From JAOZTV01 sp965371805 (GTDB lineage Bacteria; Acidobacteriota; Aminicenantia; UBA2199), in the NCBI GenBank assembly GCA_965371805.1, contig CBDUZW010000058.1, positions 1 to 35,822 on the forward strand: 35,822 nt of DNA, in the 5' to 3' direction. Position numbers and translations under genes: made by a program. The notes beneath the pieces are model-generated. The model did no database searches. It was not told the DNA's origin and was given only the letters and a program-made list of their open reading frames with translations. Every line of letters begins with the position of its first letter. Position 1 is the stretch's first letter. Positions 1 through 8,592 of this stretch are shown here, piece by piece.

Positions 1-68
1 GCGGGCCTAATTAACAAAAAAAACAACTTGTAGTTTTGTTGATTAAAAATTTAGGGTATAGATTAAAG

Positions 69-97
69 TTGACTTTTGTTTTTTTTTTATTTATACT
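69..97 (+). promoter_or_regulatory. sigma-70-like promoter upstream of mttB operon
   Basis: TTGACT at 69-74 and TATACT at 92-97 are separated by exactly 17 bp, close to the bacterial housekeeping consensus. Transcription would begin near 104 and leave a leader of roughly 270 nt before mttB. The spacer is almost all T, so chance matches are easier here. The promoter is inferred from sequence only. Confidence 0.5.
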
Positions 98-103
98 TCA
101 AAT

Positions 104-321
104 ATGAAAGGTGATATAGTCAAACTATTTATATATTCCTGTTACAGGAGTTGTCAAAGTTGCGCACTACTCACAGCTTATATGAACCGATTTAACGGCT
201 TATAATAATAAAGTGCTCATCTATAAATAATTCCTTCTCTTTTTTGTCGATTCCTTTCGCTATGATCTGTAACCAATTGACATTGAAGGGATACAAAATA
301 TAATAATAAGGAGGTCAAAAC
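104..321 (+). other. long 5' leader of the methylamine operon, no gene
   Basis: No convincing coding region lies in bases 1-321. The leader holds a 13-bp palindrome at 137-149 (TCCTG-TTA-CAGGA), which could be an operator half-pair or small hairpin. A possible longer pairing, GCACT near 163 with AGTGC near 210, encloses a CCG/CGG stem, and a T-run follows at about 240. I recognise no known riboswitch. Regulation of the operon through this leader is plausible but not shown. Confidence 0.3.
277..304 (+). promoter_or_regulatory. second, full-consensus promoter next to the mttB start region
   Basis: TTGACA at 277-282 and TATAAT at 299-304 are both perfect consensus hexamers with a 16-bp spacer. 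The predicted start point (about 310-312) falls inside the Shine-Dalgarno AGGAGG (309-314) of the 19-codon leader ORF at 322. A transcript from here would have almost no 5' UTR for that ORF, but would keep the internal GGAG (367-370) that serves mttB. Confidence 0.5.
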
Positions 322-381
322 ATGAAACGAGTTTTTAAAAAAGCCCTTTCTGGACATCTTTTATATGGAGATGAACTGTGA
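322..381 (+). CDS. 19-residue leader peptide ORF overlapping mttB start
   Basis: An ATG at 322 has a strong AAGGAGG seven bases upstream and opens a 19-codon frame rich in Lys and Arg at its N terminus. Its TGA (379-381) overlaps the GTG start of mttB (378-380) in a GTGA arrangement, so translation of mttB could be coupled to it. The frame differs from mttB and no in-frame extension of MttB is possible, because a TGA sits at 372-374. It may be a regulatory uORF, or what remains of a frameshifted original N terminus; MttB already looks full length without it. I do not recognise the peptide. Confidence 0.35.
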   Translation: MKRVFKKALSGHLLYGDEL

Positions 382-1862
382 GGTCAGGACTTTTTGCGGG
401 TAAAAGCCGTACCCTCGGCCTCAGTATAAATATCCTCAATGATGAAGAATTAGAGGATATTCATTCAGCTACCCTGGAAGTATTAGAAAAAACAGGCATT
501 TATGTTGAAGCTGATGAAGCTCTGGATTTTTTTGAAAAGGGCGGTGCTTCTGTTAACTACAAAACAAAAATAGTTAAAATTCCTGCATATATGGTAGAAG
601 AGAGCATCCAATCAACACCCTCAAAAGTAATCCTCTACGGACGTGACCCAAAACATGACCTGGTATTGGATAATTCACGGGTACATTTTACAAATTTCAG
701 TGAAGGAGTACAGATCATTGATCCCCGTACCGGTGAGAGAAGAGAACCTGTTAAAACAGATCTAAAAGACGCTGCCCGTGTAATAGATTATCTGGATGAT
801 GTTGATTTCTGTGAGAAAGCCATTGGGGCCCATGATGTGGACCAGAATTCTGCACCTCTCCACAATGCTGAGGCCTTTCTTACAAATACAACAAAACACT
901 GTTCTTTCGGACCTGGGAATGGTAAACTCCTTAGAAAAATTATAGATATGGGGATTGCTATCGCTGGAAGTGAAGAAAAATTTTATCAGCGGCCGATTAT
1001 TTCCTTTGCTACCTGCCCGGTAAGTCCTTTAAAACTAATCACTGATACCTGTGAAATTATTATAGAGGCGGCCCGGACAGGAACGGTTTGTAATATTTTG
1101 TCAATGGCTATGGCAGGTGCTACATCTCCGGTGACACTGGCAGGTTCACTGGTAACTCATAATGCCGAAGTACTTGGCGGCCTGGTACTTAGTCAATTGG
1201 TCCGCAAAGGAACTCCATTGATTTATGGCAGTTCCACTACTGCTATGGATTTGAGAATGGGAACTGCAACTGTAGGGACACCGGAGGCTGCACTTGTAAG
1301 TGGTGCTGTGGCATGCCTTGCACGGCATTATAAAGTTCCCTGTTACGTGGGTGGTACATAGGGGGACGGAAAACTTTCTGATGCCCAGATTGGACATGAG
1401 AAAACTCTCACAGGGCTGATACCGGCGTTGGCAGGTGCCAACATGATATACGGCCTTGGAATGCTTGAGAGTGGGATCACGTTTGATTTTGGACAACTGG
1501 TACTGGATGCTGAATTTGCACGTATGATAAAACATACGATCAAAGGAATTGCTGTAGACGACGATTCACTTGCAGTAGATGTAATCAATGAGGTAGGACC
1601 CTCTGGTAATTTTCTGGTTCATAAGCATACTGTTAAACACATGAGGTCCCAATCTCAACCTGAATTTATCGATCGTACGATGCGGGAAACATGGGAAAGG
1701 AAAGGCTCGCGTTCTGCCTACGATAAAGCAATGGAAAAAGTAAAACATATTTTGGAAAACCATAAACCTGAACCACTGCCACAGGATGTCCTGGATAAGA
1801 TCCGGGCCATCGTTGTTGAAACTGAAAAAGAAATGGGTATAAATATAGAAGGAGTAGAATAA
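378..1862 (+). CDS. mttB: trimethylamine methyltransferase MttB, pyrrolysine-containing (in-frame TAG 1359-1361)
   Basis: MttB transfers a methyl group from trimethylamine to a cognate corrinoid protein, releasing dimethylamine. The reading frame runs from GTG 378 (GGAG at 367-370) to TAA 1860-1862, 494 residues, interrupted only by TAG at codon 328. The family is about 495 residues with pyrrolysine near residue 334. Sequence on both sides of the TAG is family sequence in the same frame: YGSSTT and VPCYVGG before it, GHEKTLTGLIPALAGAN after it. The N terminus matches the family pattern (ELEDIHSATLEVLEKTG). The stop overlaps the mtbB start (TAATG), indicating an operon. A nonsense mutation is unlikely because mtbB also has TAG at its own pyrrolysine site. 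Non-pyrrolysine MttB-like enzymes, such as glycine betaine MtgB, lack this codon, so trimethylamine is the expected substrate. Confidence 0.95.
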
Positions 1863-3277
1863 TGAAAGATGATATTTTAACTCGCATGGGCGATGGGGAA
1901 AGACTGCGAATGTCAGCAGAAGAAATCAAAGAGGATATTGCCACAGGTACCGAAGATGCTGCCCGAAGAGCCAAAGTCCCACAATTGACGGCAGAAGAAC
2001 AGGAACAGCTTTTCGACATTATGGCTGAGCCTTCACGTGTGGTTTCTGTATCGCCCGGGGAAGAGATAATTGTCACTGACGACGGCGGTACTATGAGTTT
2101 TTATACCTGTCAGGATGGTGGTGGCGTTGGGTTGCCGCTTAGCCGAATGCAGGCCGTTTTGACTTATGAAAGGGCCTGCGCGGCTGATACAACCTCAATG
2201 GGTCACAGTGATTACAGTTATAAACCTGTGAAACCGATCATCAATTTTGAGACCAATGAGTATTATAATACATCCATGATGACCACGGTACCTTTTTTTT
2301 ATGGTGCCCAGCCTAACCTGGGACTATATTACCAGCCAGATGGTCCATGCCCCAATCCGGGCGATCTTATGCCAGCAGGCAAGATCAAAGAAGCGCAGGA
2401 ATCCCAGGAAAAAGCAGCTGAATATCTTGAAAAAGATCTTGTCTTTGTAGGAAAAAAAATGGCTGCAGTGGGCTGTGAAGGACTTAATCTTGATACCTCA
2501 GGCTCAGCAGGTGATGCGGATTTTATGGCAGCATTGAAATCAGTAAGACGACTGAAAAAGGAACTGGTTCATATGCCCATAATAATGGGAAGCGCCAATG
2601 AATTTATTCTTGGAATGCATGGTAGAGCTACCTTTGATGGACAGCAGTTGGCGGGCATGTATCCTCATAAACAGGTGAAGGTTGTAGAATCTGCAGGTGC
2701 TGATGTTTTCGGTGTAGCCGTTGGTACCAACACAAATGAATCTGTGGCCTGGAATCTGGCAAGGACACTGACCTTTGTTAAGGAAACGGTTAAAGTGGCA
2801 AAAATTCCGGTTCATGCAAATGTAGGCATGGGTGTTGGCGGTGTACCAATGATGGAATCACCCCCAATAGACATGGTAACAAGGGTGTCTAAAGCACTTG
2901 CTCAAATTGGCAAATTGGACGGGTTGTAGATAGGCGTAGGCGACCCCATGGGCATGCATATGGCTCATATCATGTCTTCAGGAATGGGTGGCTTGCGGAC
3001 TGCCGGAGATCTGGTAGCCTGGATGCAAATTACTCGTAGAATGAAGATAAATGAGGCTAAAAAGTATGTGGCTCAAAAACTTGGAATCGATCTGATTGAT
3101 CTGACCAATGAAGAAGTAATGCGCTCTGTCAGGGAGGACCTGGGAATAGGCATTATTACTTCCGTGTCGGGCAGCCCAAAAGGTATAAGGGCAAAGATCA
3201 AGATTGCCGAGCTGTTGGAAATTCCTATCAATTCGGTAACATTATTCAAATCGCAATTGAATGGTTCTCTAAAATGA
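1862..3277 (+). CDS. mtbB: dimethylamine methyltransferase MtbB, pyrrolysine-containing (in-frame TAG 2927-2929)
   Basis: MtbB demethylates dimethylamine to monomethylamine and methylates a corrinoid protein. The full frame is 471 residues, near the family's ~467, ending in TGA. The single in-frame TAG is codon 356, the position reported for pyrrolysine in methanogen MtbB. The flanks are family-typical: IGKLDGL before it and IGVGDPMGMHMAH after it, with GMGGLRTAGDL beyond. Without amber decoding the product would lose its C-terminal 115 residues, including part of the active-site barrel. The start is set by the one-base overlap with the mttB stop. Its position after mttB gives sequential TMA to DMA to MMA demethylation. 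No monomethylamine methyltransferase (mtmB) is in the window. Confidence 0.95.
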
Positions 3278-3305
3278 TTTATTGCTATAGATAAAATAAA
3301 CTTTA

Positions 3306-3329
3306 CCATTGCTATGTGTTTTGCAATGG
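3306..3329 (+). other. intercistronic hairpin between mtbB and the corrinoid gene
   Basis: CCATTGC (3306-3312) and GCAATGG (3323-3329) form a 7-bp stem with a 10-nt loop in the 74-bp gap after mtbB. It is followed by an AAAGGAG ribosome site for the next gene, with no T-tract. It is more likely a processing or stability element than a terminator. Confidence 0.4.
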
Positions 3330-3351
3330 AGTAATTTAAAGGAGATTACAT

Positions 3352-3993
3352 ATGTCAGAAATTTTTAAACAAGCTAAAGAAGCTATTATAAGTGGTGATG
3401 CTGAAGCTGCTGAAGAATTGGCACGAAGAGGTCTGGATGAAGGTGTTTCAGGTCTTGATTTAATAAATAAGGGTTTCATTCCAGGTATAAATGAGGTTGG
3501 TGACAAGTTTGGTGAGGGGCAGTTATTCCTCCCTGAGCTGATCATGTCCGCAACCGCCATGCAAGGTGTGATCGATATTATCAATGCCTCATTGGAAGAC
3601 GGAGAAAAACAGGAACAGGGTAAAGTTATTCTAGGGACTGTGGAAGGTGATTTGCATGATATTGGAAAAACCATTGTTGTTTCATTGTTAAAGGCAAATG
3701 GTTTTAAGGTATTGGACCTTGGACGTGATGTAACGGTGGATAAGTTTATAGACGAAGCTGAAGCTTTCGGAGCAGATGTTATAGGCACGAGTGCCCTTCT
3801 TACTACAACTATGCCGGTTCAGAAGGAATTGATCGAAACATTAAAAAAAAGAGGTTTAAGGGATAAATATAAAACAGTTGTAGGGGGAGCCCCGGTGACC
3901 CAACGGTGGGCTGACCGTATCGGTGCCGATGCATATGCAGTGGATGCCGGTGATGGTGTCAGGAAGATCAAGGAATTGCTTGGCAGAGCATAG
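3352..3993 (+). CDS. mtbC: methylamine corrinoid protein (MtbC/MttC type)
   Basis: This is the cobalamin-carrying partner that accepts methyl groups from MttB and MtbB. It has 213 residues, the usual size for the family. An N-terminal helical cap covers about residues 1-90, including the GDKFGEGQLFLPEL block. The B12-binding Rossmann domain follows, with DxHxxG (D100, H102, G105; His102 is the lower cobalt ligand), a Ser at 147 in GTSALL and the VGG loop at 177-179. The start follows an AAAGGAGA site. It is the only corrinoid protein in the operon, so both methyltransferases probably share it; methanogens use separate MttC and MtbC. The choice of symbol between the two is therefore arbitrary. 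The stop codon is TAG and is in frame with the next gene (see findings). Confidence 0.9.
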   Translation: MSEIFKQAKEAIISGDAEAAEELARRGLDEGVSGLDLINKGFIPGINEVGDKFGEGQLFLPELIMSATAMQGVIDIINASLEDGEKQEQGKVILGTVEGDLHDIGKTIVVSLLKANGFKVLDLGRDVTVDKFIDEAEAFGADVIGTSALLTTTMPVQKELIETLKKRGLRDKYKTVVGGAPVTQRWADRIGADAYAVDAGDGVRKIKELLGRA

Positions 3994-4008
3994 AGATTAG
4001 GAGAAAAA

Positions 4009-4896
4009 ATGAACTTATTAGAGAGAATTAGTAAAGGTGAAAAATTAACAGCAGATGGGGCCATGGGTTCGTTGTTAATGGCTAGGGCAAAAGATCTGAT
4101 AAAGGGAAAATGTCCTGAAATTATTAATCTATCCCGTCCTGATATCCTCGAAGAAGTGGCTAATCTTTACCTGGAAGCTGGTGCTGAAATTATTCAAACC
4201 AATACTTTTGGGGGTTCTCCATTAAAACTTTCAGACTATTCTCTTGATGAAAAAACCGAAGAGATAAATATGGCTGCAATTCAGGCAGTCAAAAAAGTGG
4301 TGGAAGGAAAAGCTTATGTGTCTGCTTCCTGTGGCCCCTGTGGGAAAATGTTGAAGCCCTATGGTGAGCTTGAATCGGATGTGATGTATGAAAGTTTTGT
4401 AAGGCAGTTGAAATCTGTGATCGAAGCTGGTGCTGATATTATATGTGTGGAAACAATGACTGATATCCAGGAAGCGATATTAGCAATCAAGGCAGCAAGA
4501 TCTATATCTTCATCCATTCCTGTGATGGCCACAATGACTTTTGATAAAACCAAGCGGGGTTTTTTTACCATGATGGGTGTTAATATTGAGAAAGCAGCTA
4601 AAGAGTTGGAAGCCGCCGGTGCCGATATAATCGGTTCCAATTGTGGTAATGGTATCGAAAATATGATTCTCATTGCAAAAGAGTACAGATCATTCAGTTC
4701 TCTGCCCTTGATCATTCAGTCTAATGCCGGTTTACCGGAGATAAGGGGAGATGCTACAGTTTATCCTGAAACACCTGAGTTCATGGCAGAAAAAAGTAAA
4801 GATCTGGTTGATGCAGGTGTATCCATCATTGGAGGTTGTTGCGGAACTACCCCAGAACATATCCGTGTAATAAGTCAAAAAGTAAGGTCTCTTTAA
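4009..4896 (+). CDS. homocysteine S-methyltransferase family protein (MetH N-terminal type)
   Basis: A 295-residue TIM-barrel protein matching the homocysteine-binding domain of cobalamin-dependent methionine synthase. It has the N-terminal DGAMGS loop, QTNTFGG at 63-69, and the three zinc-ligand cysteines C212 (GSNCGNG), C277 and C278 (GGCCGTTPEH). The domain normally activates homocysteine thiolate to take a methyl group from methyl-cobalamin or betaine. It starts 15 bases after the corrinoid gene with GGAG in the gap, so it is clearly operonic. The context suggests that it takes the methyl from the methylated corrinoid protein to make methionine, or acts on another thiol. Methanogens instead use MtbA (to coenzyme M). 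Bacterial methylamine/betaine systems commonly use MtrH-like enzymes (to tetrahydrofolate). The true acceptor is inferred. Confidence 0.85.
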   Translation: MNLLERISKGEKLTADGAMGSLLMARAKDLIKGKCPEIINLSRPDILEEVANLYLEAGAEIIQTNTFGGSPLKLSDYSLDEKTEEINMAAIQAVKKVVEGKAYVSASCGPCGKMLKPYGELESDVMYESFVRQLKSVIEAGADIICVETMTDIQEAILAIKAARSISSSIPVMATMTFDKTKRGFFTMMGVNIEKAAKELEAAGADIIGSNCGNGIENMILIAKEYRSFSSLPLIIQSNAGLPEIRGDATVYPETPEFMAEKSKDLVDAGVSIIGGCCGTTPEHIRVISQKVRSL

Positions 4897-4960
4897 CTTA
4901 TTCTTCTGGTTATATTTAGTTTAAATTGTGAACAATTTGGGGATAAAATTTCAGAGAGGA

Positions 4961-5362
4961 TTATTTTAAATAAGGTTTAAATACTTCAGCATCTAATTCC
5001 AAGTATGCAGTACATTCTTCAAAATCTATTGAAGCAATATTATTTGTGAATTCTGGTTTCAATTTTTCAACAACTAAATTAGCTAATCTTTCTATTCCCT
5101 TATCTTTACAATAAAAGCATGCTTTGGGTTGTGAACTGGATATCCTGATTTTTTTAATTGACTCAATCATAGATATTAATTCAGGGTACTTAAAATTTGA
5201 AGATATTATTTTAGAAAAATCTAAGAACCTTTTATAATCAGATATATCTTTTTTATATATACTTACAGTTTGAATATATTTCTTTATAGAGTCAAGTGTG
5301 AATATCTCTTTTGGTCTAAAAAAGATAAGTTTTAAATCATCATTAATTTCAAATTTTTCCAT
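4961..5362 (-). CDS. hypothetical protein, 133 residues
   Basis: I do not recognise this protein with certainty. It has 133 residues, no signal peptide and no membrane segment. The alternating pattern of strands and helices, with a central RFLDFSKI, recalls small SpoIIAA/STAS-like proteins that contain an LFD-type motif, but that is only an impression of fold. One CxxC (ACFYC) lies near residue 82. It is convergent with the methylamine operon, with 64 bp between them, and no terminator is obvious there. Low GC and codon use match the AT-rich backbone rather than the operon. Confidence 0.6.
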   Translation of the reverse strand: MEKFEINDDLKLIFFRPKEIFTLDSIKKYIQTVSIYKKDISDYKRFLDFSKIISSNFKYPELISMIESIKKIRISSSQPKACFYCKDKGIERLANLVVEKLKPEFTNNIASIDFEECTAYLELDAEVFKPYLK

Positions 5363-5581
5363 ATATGTATTATATTTGTATTATTTTAAAATATCAAGAG
5401 TTAAAATAGATATAAAATTTATTATATCCCTGTCTAGAAATATATTTGTCTTTATAGAAATATTAATTTTATTATGCTAATCTTATATTATGTTTAACAA
5501 TGATTTCAATTACCAGCAATTTAGAAAATTATTGATTTTGATACCCACACATTTTCTTCAAAAATATTAAAGGAGATTATC

Positions 5582-7504
5582 ATGATATTAATAAAAACCC
5601 TGTGCACTATTCTTATCGTTTTCTCAACCCTTAACTTATCACTTGCTCAATCAAAAACCAAAATATTGTCCAGTGAAATTCCGGCTAAGTTTAAAACAAC
5701 TTATAATGGTTTTGATTATTCACGCCGTGATGTGATGATACCGATGCGTGATAGCGTAAAACTACATACAGTAATCCTTATACCTAAGAGTGTAAGAAAT
5801 GCTCCTATTCTCCTGACACGTACGCCTTATAATGCAACCGCTCTCACTACTAATCAAAACAGTTCTCATCTCGGTCCAAGTCTTGAAGGCTATGATAATG
5901 CTACTGATGTAATTGTCGAAGGTGGTTATATTCGTGTAGTTCAGGACATCAGGGGCAAATACGGTTCAGAAGGCAATTACATCATGAACCGTCCACTTTG
6001 TGGACCACAGAATCCGACAAAGGTTGATCATGCGACAGACACCTATGACACAATTGACTGGCTTGTTAAGAATATTCATGAAACCAATGGCAAAGTCGGT
6101 ATAATCGGAATCTCTTATAATGGATTTCTACCCCTGATGGCTCTGGTAAATCCACATCCTGCCCTCAAAGTCTCTGTGCCTATGAATCCAATGGTTGATG
6201 GGTGGAAGGGGGACGACTGGTTTCATAATGGTGCCTTCCGGCAGCAGAATATGAGCTTCATATATGATCAACAGGCAACCCGTGCTAGCGAAATCAAATG
6301 GTGGACAAGTCATTTTGATGATTATGACATGTTTTTGGAAGCAGTATCAGCAGGTGAACTTGGACGTCGTAGAGGACTCGAACAGGTTGGCTTCTGGCGA
6401 AAGATCCTCGAGCATCCAACTTATGATTCTTTCTGGCATGACCAGGCAGTTGACAAGATTCTGGGTAAGCTTCAATTGAAAATTCCTGTAATGCTGGTAC
6501 ATAGCCTCTGGGACCAGGAGGACATCTATGGTGCTATTGCTGCGTACAAAGAGATTGAGCCAAAGGATACAGATAATGACAAGGTGTTTTTGGTAATAGG
6601 GCCATGGCATCACGGTCAGGCGATTCGCGAAGGTAGTTCCTTAGGGGCAATCAAGTTTAACAGCAATACAGCTCTTTATTTCAGGAAGGAAATCCTACGG
6701 CCTTTTTTGGATCACTATCTAAAGGATGGAAAACCGAAAATGGATATTGCACCTGTTTCTGCTTTTGAAACAGGAACTAATAAATGGCGTCGTCTATCTT
6801 CCTGGCCTGCTCCATATCCAGCAGATTGTAAGGTTAAACCAATTCCACTTTACCTCAATTCAGGGTTGAAGGCTGAATTCTCAGCACCCAAATCAAAAGA
6901 TACAGCTTTCGATGAATACATATCAGATCCGGCAAAACCAGTGCCTTACAGGGCTCGACCGATTGATGGAAAGTCATGGAACCGATGGCTGGTCGATGAT
7001 CAACGGGAACAATCAGGTCGGACTGATGTTCTTGTGTTTACTTCTGACATTTTAACTGAACCGGTAAAGATCAGCGGCGAACCAATTGCTAATCTCATTG
7101 CTTCAACAAGTGGTACTGACTCAGATTGGGTTGTAAAAGTAATAGACCTCTACCCGAATGAAGTTGCTTCCCAACCAGAAATGGGTGGATACCAGCTTAT
7201 GGTATCAGCAGATATTTTTCGTGGACGATATCGTGTAAGTCTAAAGACTGCAAAACCGATTCCGACTAACAAACCCTTACTTTACCGTTTCGCCCTGCCG
7301 ACTGCGAATCATGTATTCCAGCCGGGCCATCGCATTATGGTTCAGATACAGTCAAGCTGGTTTCCGCTATATGACCGGAATCCGCAGACTTTTGTAAAGA
7401 ATATTTTCTGGGCCAAACCAGAGAATTATAAAAAGGCAAACCAGAGGATTTATCATACAGAGAGGCATGCAAGCTTTGTGGAATTGCCAATCGTGAGCAG
7501 GTAG
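5582..7504 (+). CDS. secreted CocE/NonD (S15 X-Pro peptidase-like) hydrolase
   Basis: A 640-residue alpha/beta-hydrolase of the CocE/NonD family, which includes X-Pro dipeptidyl peptidases, cocaine esterase and glutaryl acylases. An N-terminal signal peptide (about residues 1-22, cleavage after LSLAQ) sends it out of the cytoplasm. The nucleophile elbow is G-I-S-Y-N-G with Ser178; QDIRGKYGSEG at 121-131 is typical. The acid and base fall in HSLWDQEDIYG and GPWHHG. The C-terminal jelly-roll has the usual pattern (VFTSDILTEPVKISGEP; FQPGHRIMVQI). It starts after AAAGGAG. The stop is TAG at 7502-7504, followed by 34 open codons before the next stop pair, but the family end is reached by then. 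It probably cleaves amides or esters of peptides for nutrition. The exact substrate cannot be told. Confidence 0.88.
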   Translation: MILIKTLCTILIVFSTLNLSLAQSKTKILSSEIPAKFKTTYNGFDYSRRDVMIPMRDSVKLHTVILIPKSVRNAPILLTRTPYNATALTTNQNSSHLGPSLEGYDNATDVIVEGGYIRVVQDIRGKYGSEGNYIMNRPLCGPQNPTKVDHATDTYDTIDWLVKNIHETNGKVGIIGISYNGFLPLMALVNPHPALKVSVPMNPMVDGWKGDDWFHNGAFRQQNMSFIYDQQATRASEIKWWTSHFDDYDMFLEAVSAGELGRRRGLEQVGFWRKILEHPTYDSFWHDQAVDKILGKLQLKIPVMLVHSLWDQEDIYGAIAAYKEIEPKDTDNDKVFLVIGPWHHGQAIREGSSLGAIKFNSNTALYFRKEILRPFLDHYLKDGKPKMDIAPVSAFETGTNKWRRLSSWPAPYPADCKVKPIPLYLNSGLKAEFSAPKSKDTAFDEYISDPAKPVPYRARPIDGKSWNRWLVDDQREQSGRTDVLVFTSDILTEPVKISGEPIANLIASTSGTDSDWVVKVIDLYPNEVASQPEMGGYQLMVSADIFRGRYRVSLKTAKPIPTNKPLLYRFALPTANHVFQPGHRIMVQIQSSWFPLYDRNPQTFVKNIFWAKPENYKKANQRIYHTERHASFVELPIVSR

Positions 7505-7857
7505 CTCTTATTTAGATTTTGTATGTACCAAAGAAAAAAGTTGATACGATTTCTATATTCCAATAAAAAAGTTTATTTTAGAGATGTGTTTTGGAATGAT
7601 AATAAGCGGTAGTAGCAATATCAATTTAATGTCTGGTATGCTTAAAGAGTCAATAAAAGTAAAAGATACCTTAAAAAGATTGCAAGAATGCTGTTAAATA
7701 CGAATTTGCAAAATAGCAAATACTCTATCAATATTAATAATATTTGGAAAAAAAATGGGGGGTTAGTAGATTTTTATAGTTGCTGAAGTTCAGAAACATA
7801 TTAGACTCTGATCCCCCCAAAAAAACCAAATGATATTTTATAAAATAATACCAACGT
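7505..7857. other. 353-bp gap with an imperfect inverted repeat
   Basis: No supported gene is here. G6 at 7757-7762 and C6 at 7813-7818 form the core of an inverted repeat (TGGGGGGTTAG against CTGATCCCCCCA) with about 40 nt between arms. A-runs flank it, so on the minus strand it resembles a terminator (stem then T-run). A 33-codon ATG frame at 7596-7697 lacks a ribosome site and is not called. The gap ends where the alkaline phosphatase remnant begins, so it may be a deletion or insertion scar. Confidence 0.35.
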
Positions 7858-8520
7858 TTGTGGGAATGTGGGAAAATTGACTGGGCTTGTCACTACAACG
7901 ATGCGGCCTCATCAATTCAAGAAACTATTGCCTTTGATAACTCTATTAAGGTTGCTTTGGATTTTTATTATAAACATCCTGAGGAGACTCTAATACTGGT
8001 TACTTCTGATCATGAAACAGGAGGGTTAACATTAGGAAATTCTCATACCAGATATCAGAGTTACCTTAGTCTTTTAAAAAATCAGAAAGTATCATATTAT
8101 AAATTTGCAAATATAATACAAGACTGTAAAAAAAATAATAGAAGAAAGTTCAAGTTTTCATTTGTCCTAAAGCTAATTAAAAAATATATTGGATTAGGAA
8201 ATAAAGGTTTAGAATTGTCCAGGTGGGAACTGAAGGATCTGAAGAGAGCATTTAAACTTAGTAGAAAAAATGTAAAAATAAAAAAAAACACATATCTGAG
8301 AACGCTTTATAGCAGTGAAGAACCCATTGCGATTGAAGCAATACGGATTTTGAACAGAAAAGCCGGAATAGGATGGACAAGTTTTGGACATACGGCGATT
8401 TCGGTACCTCTAAGGTCAATTGGGATCGGAAGTGAATTGTTTAATGGGGAAATGGACAGTACTGATATTTACAAAATCCTATTAAATTTATTTAAGTTTA
8501 AACCCGAAGATAAAGAATAA
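7858..8520 (+). pseudogene. alkaline phosphatase C-terminal remnant
   Basis: The frame encodes only the C-terminal ~220 residues of a PhoA-type alkaline phosphatase. Visible are a WECGKIDWACHYNDAA stretch (usual form VEGGKIDWA, carrying a metal-ligand Glu), the metal-binding TSDHETGGL, and a late GHTAISVPL motif whose His is a zinc ligand. The N-terminal half, with the catalytic Ser and first metal sites, is absent. TAA at 7846-7848 closes the frame upstream and no ribosome site precedes the region. A substituted residue at the E-C-G site and a long Lys-rich insert (about residues 80-150) suggest drift. The protein would be inactive if made. It is probably a decayed gene rather than a sequencing artefact, because the upstream 350 bp contains no phosphatase sequence. 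Confidence 0.75.
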
Positions 8521-8592
8521 AGTTCTGGATTTTTAGAATATTTGGGAAAATATTTTGTGATAGTCCAGAAAAATGTATTTAATAGACTTATA

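Noticed and set aside
1146..1588. Long minus-strand open frames inside mttB, and similar frames opposite mtbB, mtbC, malic enzyme and others.
   Set aside because: They are antisense shadows of well-supported genes, with no ribosome sites and Ser/Cys-rich composition.
1343..1862. Reading mttB and mtbB each as two separate genes or as nonsense pseudogenes.
   Set aside because: The frame and family sequence continue directly across each TAG, and both TAGs sit at pyrrolysine positions. The downstream halves have no ribosome sites.
7596..7697. A 33-codon ATG frame in the gap after the S15 hydrolase.
   Set aside because: No convincing ribosome site, no recognisable sequence, and it lies in a degraded region.
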